NCBI GenBank assembly: GCA_947493215.1 | Contig: CANLQE010000003.1 | Span: 248,001-312,000, forward strand | DNA from: an uncultured Sphingomonadaceae bacterium | GTDB lineage: Bacteria > Pseudomonadota > Alphaproteobacteria > Sphingomonadales > Sphingomonadaceae | Length of the DNA stretch: 64,000 nucleotides | Direction of reading: 5' to 3' | Shown: in pieces, positions 29,481-38,105 of the stretch | Layout of the letters: each line of letters starts with the position of its first letter | How positions within the stretch are numbered: the stretch's first letter is position 1 | Notes under the pieces: generated by a model | Told to the model about the DNA's origin: nothing | Database searches by the model: none | Seen by the model: the letters and a program-made list of their open reading frames with translations, nothing else | Made by a program: the position numbers and the translations under genes

Positions 29481-29816
29481 ATGAGTGAAGGCATTTTTAA
29501 AGCGACCATCATCGCGGCAGCGGCGATATTTACAGCGCTATTTTGTATCTGGATCATTCCGCCATTAGTCGCGGACCCGGACATATTCGGCGCGTTTGCG
29601 GCGGGTTTCGTCAATCCGTTTTCCAGCGGCTATTCCGCCGATGTGCTGGCGTGCTGGGTCATATTGGCGGCATGGATCGCTTATGAAGCAAAGGCCGAGG
29701 GTATCCGCCACGGCTGGATATGTGCGCTGCTTGGGGTCATTCCCGGGGTCGCGGTAGGCTTTGCGCTCTATTTGTTGCTGCGAATGAAACAGCTTCGCGA
29801 GCGCGGGGAAGGATAG
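29481..29816 (+). CDS. DUF2834-like membrane protein
   Basis: A 111-residue protein with three hydrophobic segments: near 6-28, 52-72 and 80-100. The PFSSGYSADVLACWVILAAW segment resembles DUF2834 proteins. It lies between the lipoprotein and the racemase-like gene, 4 bases before the latter. Role unknown. Confidence 0.7.
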   Translation: MSEGIFKATIIAAAAIFTALFCIWIIPPLVADPDIFGAFAAGFVNPFSSGYSADVLACWVILAAWIAYEAKAEGIRHGWICALLGVIPGVAVGFALYLLLRMKQLRERGEG

Positions 29817-29820
29817 TTTT

Positions 29821-30558
29821 ATGGCGAACCAAGAGCCTCATCATATCGGCATACTCGCCCACAGCGCAGAGGGGGCGACGCTGTCTTACCGGACGGTGTG
29901 GCAAGAGGGCGTGCGCAAAATGGGCGCGCATGAGCATCCGCGCATCACAATGAGCGGAGGGGCAATGGCACCGACGCTGGACCTATGGGAGCGCGGCGAT
30001 CTGGTGGCGCTGCGACAGATTTTCTGGGACGATGCAAAGCGCCTGGCCGCGGCGGGGGCAGATTTTTTCATCCTGCCTGACAATACGGCGCATATTGCTT
30101 TGGAAGCACCCGGCCCGGATTTCCCCATTCCCTGCCTGCATATTGCCGAGGTTGTCGCGGCGCAGGCGCAGGCGGACGAGCGACAGCATATCGGTGTGCT
30201 CGGCACGAGCTGGACCATGGAGGGCCCGGTGTACAAGGATGCGCTGACCCGCCGCGCGCTGGAACGCTCGATCCCTGCACCCGCCGATCGCGAGATCATT
30301 CAAAAGGCGATTTTTGAGGAACTATGTCTTGGCGATTTTAGAGAGGATACACGGCAGCAATTCGTCCGGATCATCGACGATCTAAAAGCGCAGGGTTGCG
30401 ACGCCGCTGCGTTGGTCTGCACGGAAATTCCGCTGCTGATCACGCCCGATATCTCTCCGCTGCCGATCCTCGACAGCACGCGCTTGCAAGCACAAGCGGC
30501 CGTGGCGGTGGCGCTGGGCGAGGCGGCGATGCCGACATGGCGGGGCGGGGCAATGTGA
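29821..30558 (+). CDS. Aspartate/glutamate racemase family protein with an altered first Cys
   Basis: A 245-residue two-domain protein of the Asp/Glu racemase fold, similar to E. coli YgeA in layout: IGILAHSAEGATLSYR, a mid IGVLGTSWTMEG, FEELCLGDF and ALVCTEIPLLI. Classical members use two cysteines (CNT and CTE). Here the first is Asp (D87, PDNTAH) while the second, C200, is kept. A one-base or isomerase/lyase chemistry is possible. It is the last gene of the BKACE cluster. Confidence 0.85.
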   Translation: MANQEPHHIGILAHSAEGATLSYRTVWQEGVRKMGAHEHPRITMSGGAMAPTLDLWERGDLVALRQIFWDDAKRLAAAGADFFILPDNTAHIALEAPGPDFPIPCLHIAEVVAAQAQADERQHIGVLGTSWTMEGPVYKDALTRRALERSIPAPADREIIQKAIFEELCLGDFREDTRQQFVRIIDDLKAQGCDAAALVCTEIPLLITPDISPLPILDSTRLQAQAAVAVALGEAAMPTWRGGAM

Positions 30559-30570
30559 GGGCGTGCCCCG

Positions 30571-31071
30571 CTACCCCAATTTCAGCGTGGCCCGAGTGGT
30601 GCTCTTTGACATGAAATAGGCCAGTACCGCCGCGATCACCGTTACGATTACTATGAACAGGACAGGCGAGAAGCGCAGGTCCGGCGCAGCGGTTTGCAGG
30701 ATGATCCCGATGATGATGGCCGGAACCAGCGTGAGCGCGAGATGTTTGAGCGTCAGCGCCACTGGCGCAAAGCCAGCGCGGACAGCGGGCGGCAGGTCGG
30801 GCGCGATTTTCCCTGATTTACGCTGCGAAACCGTAATCGCGTAAACGATCAGGGTGAGCAAGATGCTCATCAGCACAGCGATTGCGATCAGCGTCCCGCC
30901 CAGATTGGGCGCCGGATCACCAAAGGGCAATGTACCCGGAACAAAGGGCAGGCCGCGCGTCAGCCAATAGTTGATCCCGCCCGCCAGCACGATATTCACC
31001 ACCGCGTCCGTGCGCGCCTGTTTCTCGATAAACGCGTCCATTGATATTGCGGTGCCCGTAATATCGGTCAT
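30571..31071 (-). CDS. Hypothetical membrane protein
   Basis: A 166-residue protein with three or four hydrophobic segments (about 55-82, 108-127, 137-155) and a basic, Thr-rich C-terminus. The ATG at 31071 follows a GGGGGAAGCG site. Convergent with the racemase-like gene. No domain recognised. Confidence 0.7.
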   Translation of the reverse strand: MTDITGTAISMDAFIEKQARTDAVVNIVLAGGINYWLTRGLPFVPGTLPFGDPAPNLGGTLIAIAVLMSILLTLIVYAITVSQRKSGKIAPDLPPAVRAGFAPVALTLKHLALTLVPAIIIGIILQTAAPDLRFSPVLFIVIVTVIAAVLAYFMSKSTTRATLKLG

Positions 31072-31174
31072 CTTCGCTTCCCCCTGTTGATGGAGCGGAG
31101 AGTGAAGGAGACCGGAAGAATGTCAAGCGGGTTGGGCTTTGCTGCGCTGTGGTCTTAATCCGTATTGCATGAAA

Positions 31175-31199
31175 CGTCCGCTATGGGCGCAAAAGCGGA
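31175..31199. repeat. Type B palindromic repeat
   Basis: CGTCCGCTATGGGCGCAAAA is followed by GCGGA. The left arm GTCCGCT and right arm AGCGGA match the type B element at 31635. It lies in the gap before the DoxX-like gene. Confidence 0.6.
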
Positions 31200-31284
31200 G
31201 GTCAGGAGGGGGCCTTATTTAAGGGTTGCCGTTGATCTTTTTAGTTGTGGATGGAATGACTGCTGGAACGTGAGAGGGAGCGAT

Positions 31285-31632
31285 ATGAAATATCTGTTTT
31301 GTACAGTTTTGGCCATCTTGGTGATATTGAGTTTGGCAGCAGGTGGTGCAAAGGTCTCCAGCATGCCACAGGAGATTCAATTCTTTAAGGATGCCGGTAT
31401 CAATGCAACATGGCTACTACCCCTTGGCAGCGTACAAATAATTGGCGGTTTGTTGGTAGTTTATCTCCGTACAAGGCGAGTGGGTTCGGCAGTTATCGCG
31501 CTTGGGTTTCTGCTTTCCACTGTAGTGATTTTTATGACCGGAAACCCTGCATTTGGTTTCTTCTCGCTATTGCCTGTTTTGCTGTGCGCATTCATTTTTT
31601 GGCGTTCGGGCGGTTCATCACAATCGCTTTAG
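31285..31632 (+). CDS. DoxX-like small membrane protein
   Basis: A 115-residue four-helix membrane protein. Start at 31285 behind GAGAGGGAG; the frame open from 31165 runs through a palindromic repeat and is not used. Helices lie at 4-22, 40-60, 68-85 and 90-106. The SLAAGGAKV segment after the first helix and the LPLGSVQIIGGLLV turn are DoxX-like. Function unknown. Confidence 0.7.
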   Translation: MKYLFCTVLAILVILSLAAGGAKVSSMPQEIQFFKDAGINATWLLPLGSVQIIGGLLVVYLRTRRVGSAVIALGFLLSTVVIFMTGNPAFGFFSLLPVLLCAFIFWRSGGSSQSL

Positions 31633-31921
31633 CTAGTATCCGCTATGGGCGCAAAAGCGGACACTAGATTGAAGGGTATTCCATACGACATGAAAAATCT
31701 GAAGTTTGCCGTTATACGCTTTTTCGGGGTGGCTATCCTAATTGGAAAAAGTTTAGTGCGGTACATCAGCATTATGGGTGCTATCCAATTAGCGTTTGAG
31801 ACGTCGGCGAAAATGTGATGATTTGCAGGTGCGAGGAACAATCATAGGCAACCGAACTGCGCGTCCAGGCAATGAATTGTTGGTCGGGCTCCGATCCAAA
31901 GTTTTGAGTCCGACCGCCTAC
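31633..31921. other. Intergenic gap with a type B repeat
   Basis: 289 bases between the DoxX-like gene and the convergent outer-membrane factor gene. A type B repeat lies at 31635-31665 (TCCGCT...AGCGGACACT). The rest shows no gene, hairpin plus U-tract or other pattern I can support. Confidence 0.5.
31635..31665. repeat. Type B palindromic repeat
   Basis: AGTATCCGCTATGGGCGCAA then AAGCGGACACT. Arms TCCGCT and AGCGGA pair around a GC-rich loop. It follows the stop of the DoxX-like gene by two bases. Confidence 0.65.
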
Positions 31922-33346
31922 TTAACTGCCGCCTAACGCCTGCCATAGTGCCACCCGCGCGCGCGATGCTCGGCCATTGGCCATCGCGACCTGCGTCCGG
32001 GTTGTGTTGAGAGCCCGGCGGGCGTTGAGGACATCGCGAAAATCGCTCAGGCCATTGCGGTAGCGAATGCCGAGCAAATATTCGGCGTCTTTTTCGAGCT
32101 TTTCCTGCGCCATCAGCGCGGTAACTTCGGCATCTACCGAGGCGACTTGACCATAAGCGGTCTCGGTTTCTCCCAAGGCGGTGAAGACCGTCCCGCGATA
32201 GGAAGCAAAGGCTTCGCGGGCATTGGCTTTGCTCTGGTCAATCTGCGCGCCGACCCGACCAAAATCTAACAATGGCCCAGCAATGCCTGCGCCCAGACTG
32301 CCGACCACAGCATCACTGCTGAACAGATCACCTAGTGCGAAGGAGAGTAGGCCGATTGCCCCTGAGAGGGTTAGCTTGGGGAATCGCTGTGCAGCGGCAG
32401 CGGCAATGTCCGCATCAGCGGCGGCCAGTCTGGCTTCGGCAGCGGCGACATCGGGACGGGCGCGCAGCATTTCAGACGGCGCGCTCAGCGGCGGTTGCGG
32501 CGCATCGGACAGGATGGTTTCGCTCTTCAGACTGTCCAGCACCGTTGCGGTATCTTGGCCGGTCAGGGTTACCAGCGCCCCGGCAATAATGGCGCGTTCG
32601 CCGGGTAGCGCAGCTAATCGGGACCGAGCATCGGCGATCAGGCTTTGCGCTTGCACCGCGTCAAGCCCGGGAGATATTCCGGCTTTGGCTCGGGTGTCGG
32701 TCAGGCGCATCAGATTTTCAGCGGCCGCCAGATCTTCCTCCAGGACGGTCGCGCGAGCCTGCAAGGTGCGCCAGTCCACGACATTGGCGGCGATGGCAGA
32801 TATCAGGCCAAGCCGAACCGCGGCCGCATCGGCAGTGGCGGCGTTGATCCGAATATTGGCCGCCCGCGCACTGGCGCGTAAGCCACCAAAGATATCAGCA
32901 TCCCAATTGGCAGTGATATTAGCGCCATAGCTGGTCTGATTGCGGTCAATGCTAATTCCGGCTGGCAGGTTTGCCCCGATACTATCGGGGTTAATGCGTG
33001 TTCGCGTGATGCTGCTGTCAACATCCACCGAGGGCAGGCGATTGGCGTTAGCGCCCTTTGCCACCGCGCGTGCTGCATCGATCCGCGCCAGAGCAGCGGC
33101 CAATGTCGGCGCATTCTCTTCGGCGGCGTCTCGCAAGGCGCGAAAGGCGGGGTCATCGGTGGGAAGTAGATCATCCAGCGTCTGACGGTCCTGCGCAACA
33201 ACATCGGATGCCAGCGCAAATGCAGTGGGAGGGACGACACTTGCCGGGTTCAGAGCGGGGTCGGGCTTCCCGGAGCCTAGCGTGGAGCATCCCGCCACCA
33301 GAAGAGATGTGGTCAAAGCAAGAGCAATCCTAATCGACTGGGTCAT
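31922..33346 (-). CDS. Outer-membrane efflux lipoprotein (NodT family)
   Basis: A 474-residue TolC-like outer-membrane factor with lipobox VAGC at residues 17-20. The two OEP repeats show the usual features: LNPASVVPP, a long helical region RIDAARAVAKGANANRLPSV, and SLIADARSRLAALPGER. It is the last gene of the exporter operon; its ATG overlaps the adaptor stop (ATGA, 33343-33346). It forms the exit channel for the MacB/DevC-like ABC pump encoded upstream. Confidence 0.95.
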   Translation of the reverse strand: MTQSIRIALALTTSLLVAGCSTLGSGKPDPALNPASVVPPTAFALASDVVAQDRQTLDDLLPTDDPAFRALRDAAEENAPTLAAALARIDAARAVAKGANANRLPSVDVDSSITRTRINPDSIGANLPAGISIDRNQTSYGANITANWDADIFGGLRASARAANIRINAATADAAAVRLGLISAIAANVVDWRTLQARATVLEEDLAAAENLMRLTDTRAKAGISPGLDAVQAQSLIADARSRLAALPGERAIIAGALVTLTGQDTATVLDSLKSETILSDAPQPPLSAPSEMLRARPDVAAAEARLAAADADIAAAAAQRFPKLTLSGAIGLLSFALGDLFSSDAVVGSLGAGIAGPLLDFGRVGAQIDQSKANAREAFASYRGTVFTALGETETAYGQVASVDAEVTALMAQEKLEKDAEYLLGIRYRNGLSDFRDVLNARRALNTTRTQVAMANGRASRARVALWQALGGS

Positions 33347-34371
33347 TTGGTTTCACTCGCCTTTTTCGCGCCATTTCTGGCACCATTTTTAGCCCGGACG
33401 AAAGCATCCACTTGCTGGCCGACGAAAAAGCCTTGATCGGAAGGGATTTGATAGATGAGTTGCAAGACCCGCACATCGACCCGTTCTGTGGCGGAATTGG
33501 TCAGCGAGGTTTTGGGTGTGACCAGCGGTTCTGCCCGGACAAATTGGGCTTTGACGCGCTGGTTGGCCTGTCCGCGCGGACTAACCACCGCTTCTTTGCC
33601 CATCTCGACCCGGCCAATTTCATTTTCATCAATATCGATCCGGACATGCAGCGGCGCGGTATTGCCGATTTCCATATAGGGATCACCACCACCGCCTTGC
33701 GGTCCGCCGGGATTGGCATATTCGCCGGGGCGGATATTGACCGATAATATTTCCGCAGCAATGGGCGCTTTTACAGTGAGCCGTCCGAGATCGGTCGTGG
33801 CGCGAGCGCGAGCGGCCTCGGCGCTGCGAATATCGGCTTCGGCCTGCCTGAGCTGAGCTTGGGCGGTTCGGACCGCGCCGCTGCGATCAATCACCTCCTG
33901 CCGCGATACCGCGCGAGGGTCTTCGATGCCGCTGTACAGGGATGATTGCTGCCGGGCTGTCGTCAGTTGCGCCCGGGCGGTTTCACGCGCAGCGCGGGCC
34001 TGCGCAATCGCCGCGCTGGCTTCGCTGATTTGCGAGCGGATGGCGCGATCATCAACCAGAAATAGCGGCTGGCCGGCAATGACCTGGTCGCCGGGCGATA
34101 CATAGACTTTGGTGATAATGCCCGCGAGGCTGGTGCCGATACTAATCACTTCGCTCGACGGTTCGACAACGCCTGCGCCGGCAACGCTGGGATCATTGCC
34201 AAAAGCGGCTGTCGCTGTGGGCGGGCTAGTCGCTGGCTGTTCCTCGCTGCGATCTGGTTGGCCGCTCAGGACAATGATGATGGCCACGATGATGGCCACG
34301 ACCGCCAGGATAGGCAAAATCGTGCGCACGAAACTCACTTCTTTGAGTCGGTTCAATAATGTCTCTAGCAC
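33343..34371 (-). CDS. HlyD-family periplasmic adaptor subunit
   Basis: A 342-residue membrane-fusion protein. One N-terminal membrane helix (about 15-38), a lipoyl half-motif (SLAGIITKVYVSPGDQVIAGQP), an alpha-hairpin rich in Ala, Gln and Arg (about 115-200) and a second lipoyl half with VKAPIAAEILSVNIRPGEYA. The C-terminal beta domain ends near residue 330. It bridges the permease to the outer-membrane factor. DevB/MacA-type by context with a DevC-like permease. Confidence 0.94.
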   Translation of the reverse strand: MLETLLNRLKEVSFVRTILPILAVVAIIVAIIIVLSGQPDRSEEQPATSPPTATAAFGNDPSVAGAGVVEPSSEVISIGTSLAGIITKVYVSPGDQVIAGQPLFLVDDRAIRSQISEASAAIAQARAARETARAQLTTARQQSSLYSGIEDPRAVSRQEVIDRSGAVRTAQAQLRQAEADIRSAEAARARATTDLGRLTVKAPIAAEILSVNIRPGEYANPGGPQGGGGDPYMEIGNTAPLHVRIDIDENEIGRVEMGKEAVVSPRGQANQRVKAQFVRAEPLVTPKTSLTNSATERVDVRVLQLIYQIPSDQGFFVGQQVDAFVRAKNGARNGAKKASETK

Positions 34372-34399
34372 CTTGTCATCCTTTGCTTAACTCTCCCGA

Positions 34400-35107
34400 T
34401 CAATGATCGGGCATTTCTTCGCCATCATGGGTGATGCGGCCATCTTCCATGACCAATATGCGGTCCGCCAGATCGAAAATGCGGTTGTCATGAGTGACGA
34501 TGATCACCGTCCGTTCGGGCGCGAGCGCGACTTCCCGCAACAGGTCCATCACTCGCCGTCCCGATTTTGCATCGAGCGCGGCGGTGGGCTCGTCGCAAAC
34601 CACCAGCCGCGGTTCGTGGACCAGCGCGCGGGCAATGGCGACGCGCTGTTGCTGGCCGCCGGATAACTGCCGGGGTAACTTATCCGCCTGATCAGCAATA
34701 TTGAGCTTGTCGAGCATCGCGCGGCCGCGCTCCACCGCTTCGTCGCGCTTCATGCCTGCCGCGACCAGCGGGACCGACGCATTTTCGGCAGCGGTCAAGG
34801 TCGGGATGAGATTATATTGCTGAAAAATGAAACCGATATTCGATAGCCGGAACCGGACCAGATCATTGTCGGACAGGCTGTAAATATCCTGCCCAAAAAC
34901 CGAGACCGATCCGTCGGTCGGATAAAGTATGCCGGCAATGATCGAGATCATGGTGGTTTTACCCGAACCGGACTCTCCTACCAGATAGGTCAGCTCACCG
35001 GAGCGGATCTCGGCGTCGATGCCGTGCAACACCCGGATCATCTGGCTGCCAGCGCTGAATTCCTTGACGATACCGTTAATCGTGATCGCCGTGCGTTTAT
35101 CGCTCAT
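34400..35107 (-). CDS. ABC exporter ATP-binding protein (MacB/LolD/DevA type)
   Basis: A 235-residue ATPase. Walker A is GESGSGKT at about 46-53, the Q-loop FIFQQYNLIPTL, signature LSGGQQQR, Walker B LVVCDEPTAALD and switch His in IIVTHD. It overlaps the permease stop by four bases. It drives a mechanotransmission-type exporter rather than a classical transmembrane translocator, as inferred from the partner permease. Confidence 0.96.
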   Translation of the reverse strand: MSDKRTAITINGIVKEFSAGSQMIRVLHGIDAEIRSGELTYLVGESGSGKTTMISIIAGILYPTDGSVSVFGQDIYSLSDNDLVRFRLSNIGFIFQQYNLIPTLTAAENASVPLVAAGMKRDEAVERGRAMLDKLNIADQADKLPRQLSGGQQQRVAIARALVHEPRLVVCDEPTAALDAKSGRRVMDLLREVALAPERTVIIVTHDNRIFDLADRILVMEDGRITHDGEEMPDH

Positions 35108-36243
35108 CTGAACACCTCGGCCGGCTCGGTTTTCAGCACGCTGCGCAGGGCGAGCCAGCCGGTAATCAGGATCATCGTAATGACCACAAAGGCTGTAAGG
35201 ACGGGAATTTCCCAGGGTGTATAAAAGCCTTTGAAATCAGGCGAGTTGGCGGCACCCGAAGCGATGAAAATAGCGGCCAGTAATATCCCGATCCCGTAAC
35301 CGACCAGCCCAACCAGCAACGCCTGTGCAGCAACCATCATACGGATTTTATTATTGGTAACGCCAATGGCTTTGAGCGCGCCAAATTGTTTGATATTGTC
35401 GCGAATGAACAGGCTGAAAGTTAGACCGACAATCGCAACGCCGACAATGAAGCCGAGCGCAACCGTAATACCAAAATTGACGGGGATGCCGGTATTTTCG
35501 ATGATGAAATCAACCCCGTCACGGGCAAATTCTTCACGGGTTCGCGCTTTCAGCCCGGTGGCTTCGGTAATCCGCGTAGTGACCTGTTTGGCCGTCAGTC
35601 CATCGGACGCGCTGGCCAAGATGAAGGACATGCGGTTGCGCGTGCCGGGCACAAAAGCCAGTGCGTTGGAATAGCGAGTGTAGAGGATGACCTGGCTGGT
35701 GAAACTGGGGTCAACATCCACAATTCCGCGGATAACGGCGCGCCGGTCGTTCAATTCCAGCCGCACGCCGATGGGATCAAAGCCTTCGGGAAACAATTTC
35801 GCCGCGCCGACACTGTCAATGATTACAGCATCCGGTTCATAAAGCGCCTCGCGGCTGCCCTGAATGAATTTTTTGGGCAGGCCGATCAAGGTCGCATCAT
35901 CCACACCGACGACTGTTACACCTTCCAGATCGCCCTCGGGCGTCCGCACCGTGGCCCCGGATCGCAGCAGCGGCGAGGCCCATTCGACGCCATTGACCGA
36001 GCGGACCTTGTCCAAGGCCGTCGGGGGCATCGGCAATGCGACATCGGGCGTGCGGCTGACCGGATCCATGACCCAGATATTGGCAGTTGGAATATTATAA
36101 ACGGCGGTTGCCCCGCGTTCGATAAGATTGATGAAGATGGTCAGCTGCTGCGAAATAAGCAGCGCCGAAAACGCGACGCCGAATAGCAGGCCAAAGAATT
36201 TCTGGCGATCTCCCGTCAACATTCTGATGGCAATCCACGTCAT
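35104..36243 (-). CDS. FtsX/MacB-type ABC permease (DevC-like)
   Basis: A 379-residue permease with one N-terminal membrane helix (FFGLLFGVAFSALLISQQL), a periplasmic domain of about 220 residues, and three C-terminal helices (about 255-285, 305-335 and 345-370) ending TEPAEVFR. This is the standard MacB/DevC layout. The start MTWIAIRMLTGDRQKF at 36243 follows AAAGG; upstream ATGs lack a site and run into the operator. It is the first gene of the four-gene efflux operon. Confidence 0.93.
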   Translation of the reverse strand: MTWIAIRMLTGDRQKFFGLLFGVAFSALLISQQLTIFINLIERGATAVYNIPTANIWVMDPVSRTPDVALPMPPTALDKVRSVNGVEWASPLLRSGATVRTPEGDLEGVTVVGVDDATLIGLPKKFIQGSREALYEPDAVIIDSVGAAKLFPEGFDPIGVRLELNDRRAVIRGIVDVDPSFTSQVILYTRYSNALAFVPGTRNRMSFILASASDGLTAKQVTTRITEATGLKARTREEFARDGVDFIIENTGIPVNFGITVALGFIVGVAIVGLTFSLFIRDNIKQFGALKAIGVTNNKIRMMVAAQALLVGLVGYGIGILLAAIFIASGAANSPDFKGFYTPWEIPVLTAFVVITMILITGWLALRSVLKTEPAEVFR

Positions 36244-36293
36244 CCTATCTGGCCTTTTGTGATTGGGGTTGAACATGGAGATAGTAAGAGACA

Positions 36294-36333
36294 TAATGAA
36301 CGTCAACGTTTTATTATACGGATGCGTTCATTA
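36294..36333. promoter_or_regulatory. Divergent operator between exporter operon and TetR gene
   Basis: A perfect inverted repeat TAATGAACG (36294-36302) and CGTTCATTA (36325-36333), with a 22-base spacer, sits in the divergent promoter. A smaller palindrome, AACGT-CA-ACGTT, lies at 36299-36310. Its right arm touches the TetR start codon, so it is a good candidate autoregulatory site. Confidence 0.7.
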
Positions 36334-37002
36334 ATGTCAGATAAGACTTCCGCCTCGATCAAGTCCACTGCGTCCAATAAGGCATTGGGGCGTCCGGTCG
36401 ATACGGCCAAGAGTGCGATCATATTGGACGCGGCGCGCCATGAGTTTTTCAATATCGGCTTTGCCCAATCCAGCATCGAATCCATCGCCGCGCGCGCCGG
36501 TGTTTCCAAGGTGACGGTCTATAACCGGTTCAAAACCAAGGAAGCCCTGTTTGCCGCGGCGGTCGGCAATGAATGTGCTGTGATGCGCAAAGCTCTGTCT
36601 GTCGAAGCCACGGCAGGTGGCAGCATAAGGGAGCGCCTGGTTCATTTCGGCATGGAAATGGTCGCGTTCCTATGGCGCGATGAGATGGTCCGCTTTGAAC
36701 GGCATCTTGCGGTCGAGGTGGAGCATAATCCGGAAATCGGGCTGCTATTCCTCGACGCCGGACCACGCAGGCTGCACCAGGCACTGTCGCATTTGCTGGA
36801 CGAAGCGGTAGAGGCGGGCGAGTTGCAAATTGATGATACCGAACAGGCGGCGGAACATCTGTCCGGCATGATCAAGGGACTCGCCGATCTGGAACGCCGC
36901 TTCGGTGCCAATATCTCGCAGGCCAAAATACCGGACCCCAAAGCCAAGAAACGGGTAAACAGTGCCGTGGACCTGTTCCTCAAAAGCTACCGTAACGACT
37001 GA
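36334..37002 (+). CDS. TetR-family regulator of the exporter
   Basis: A 222-residue repressor. The helix-turn-helix region AIILDAARHEFFNIGFAQSS, IESIAARAGVSKVTVYNRF is at about 28-72. A C-terminal AefR-like domain follows. The start at 36334 (MSDKTSAS) or 36322 has no Shine-Dalgarno, so the mRNA may be leaderless. Divergent from the four-gene exporter operon, which it probably represses through the inverted repeat in the promoter. Confidence 0.9.
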   Translation: MSDKTSASIKSTASNKALGRPVDTAKSAIILDAARHEFFNIGFAQSSIESIAARAGVSKVTVYNRFKTKEALFAAAVGNECAVMRKALSVEATAGGSIRERLVHFGMEMVAFLWRDEMVRFERHLAVEVEHNPEIGLLFLDAGPRRLHQALSHLLDEAVEAGELQIDDTEQAAEHLSGMIKGLADLERRFGANISQAKIPDPKAKKRVNSAVDLFLKSYRND

Positions 37003-37119
37003 AAAGCTGTAATCGGGTCAATCGATATGATCTCACCTTCTGTCTTTATCACCGATATTTTTCGCCGGAGTTTAATTGAAATTTAGTTGGATAATCTATC
37101 ACTGTAGCTTCATTCCAGG

Positions 37120-37182
37120 GTCCGCTTTCGGGATATTGCAGACACAACGCTAGTGTCCGCTTTGGGCGCAAAAGCGGACACT
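37120..37182. repeat. Complete composite palindromic repeat (type A plus type B)
   Basis: The left unit TCCGCTTTCGGGATATTGCA is type A. It is followed 6 bases later by type B with perfect arms GTGTCCGCTTT and AAAGCGGACAC around TGGGCGCA-like loop bases. This is the clearest composite copy in the window and lies in the gap 37003-37235, which holds nothing else recognisable. Confidence 0.8.
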
Positions 37183-37235
37183 AATCGAATTATCATTTTC
37201 GCGCTGCGGCTGTAATGCTATGCCGTGGCGTGATT

Positions 37236-38072
37236 ATGTCAAAACCACCCAAACACATTTTGATTTTTACCGATCTCGATGGAACTTTATTGGATCATCA
37301 CAACTATTCAGCCAAGCCTGCTGACAGTTTTATCAAACGATTATGCGACCAAGGAACGGCGGATATCATTCCGGTTACCAGTAAAACGCGATCGGAATTG
37401 CTGTGGTTGCGGAAATCGATACCGCTCCAGAATATATTAAGCGTCACGGAAAATGGATCTGTGATCCATACATGCGGAAGTTCTCCGCTGTTCGATGATG
37501 ATCGCCCGCACAGCATCATGTTGGGGATCAGATATCGTGCGATATTAGAGCAAGTCGCGAAACTCCCGCAGTCTTTGCGCAATCATATTGCCGGTTTTGC
37601 TGATATGCCTGTCGAACAAGTCATGTCCGCAACCGGTCTCAGACTTGACGATGCTCGGCGGGCTCAAGAACGTGAAGCGACGGAACCATTCTTTTGGTCG
37701 GGATCGGCCTCAGAATTGTCGGCTTTGCGCGAGATACTGATCGAAGAGAATATTCAGGTTCAACGCGGCGGGCGGTTTTATCATCTTACGGGTCAGGCGA
37801 CCAAAGAGAACGCGATGGCCAAGATTATCAACGCTTTTGTTGACAGAAAACCGGATTTTCAGATCATCGCCATCGCACTTGGCGATGGACCAAATGATCT
37901 TGCGATGATCGAGGCGGCGGATTTCGGTGTCATCATGCCCAATCCCGACGGTGTGACAATTGAAACTACAAACCCCAAAGTCCGCAGGGCTCCTGTTCCA
38001 GGTCCAGAGGGCTGGGTCATGGCTGTTCAAGAGATTTTGGTAGAATTGGGTTTAAACCTGCCGGAAAGCTGA
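37236..38072 (+). CDS. gpgP: Glucosyl/mannosyl-3-phosphoglycerate phosphatase (HAD-IIB)
   Basis: A 278-residue HAD phosphatase that would remove the phosphate from glucosyl-3-phosphoglycerate. Motif I is FTDLDGTLLDHH, motif II-type SKTRSEL, the cap is in the middle, and motifs III-IV are in IALGDGPNDLAMIEAADFGV. The length and the GPNDLAM ending fit the MPGP/YedP family, which does not separate glucosyl from mannosyl substrates on sequence. The neighbouring GpgS-type synthase and GH13_18 phosphorylase favour the glucosyl form. Confidence 0.85.
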   Translation: MSKPPKHILIFTDLDGTLLDHHNYSAKPADSFIKRLCDQGTADIIPVTSKTRSELLWLRKSIPLQNILSVTENGSVIHTCGSSPLFDDDRPHSIMLGIRYRAILEQVAKLPQSLRNHIAGFADMPVEQVMSATGLRLDDARRAQEREATEPFFWSGSASELSALREILIEENIQVQRGGRFYHLTGQATKENAMAKIINAFVDRKPDFQIIAIALGDGPNDLAMIEAADFGVIMPNPDGVTIETTNPKVRRAPVPGPEGWVMAVQEILVELGLNLPES

Positions 38073-38105
38073 TTAGGCTTGTCGCTTCGCAAAACAAGGG
38101 CGCTC

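Noticed and set aside
31629-31841. 70-codon minus-strand frame before the exporter operon
   Set aside because: It spans a palindromic repeat and has no conserved features.
37003-37235. Searched for CRISPR-like arrays among the repeats
   Set aside because: The repeats are short palindromes at irregular positions with no spacer periodicity and no cas gene in the window.
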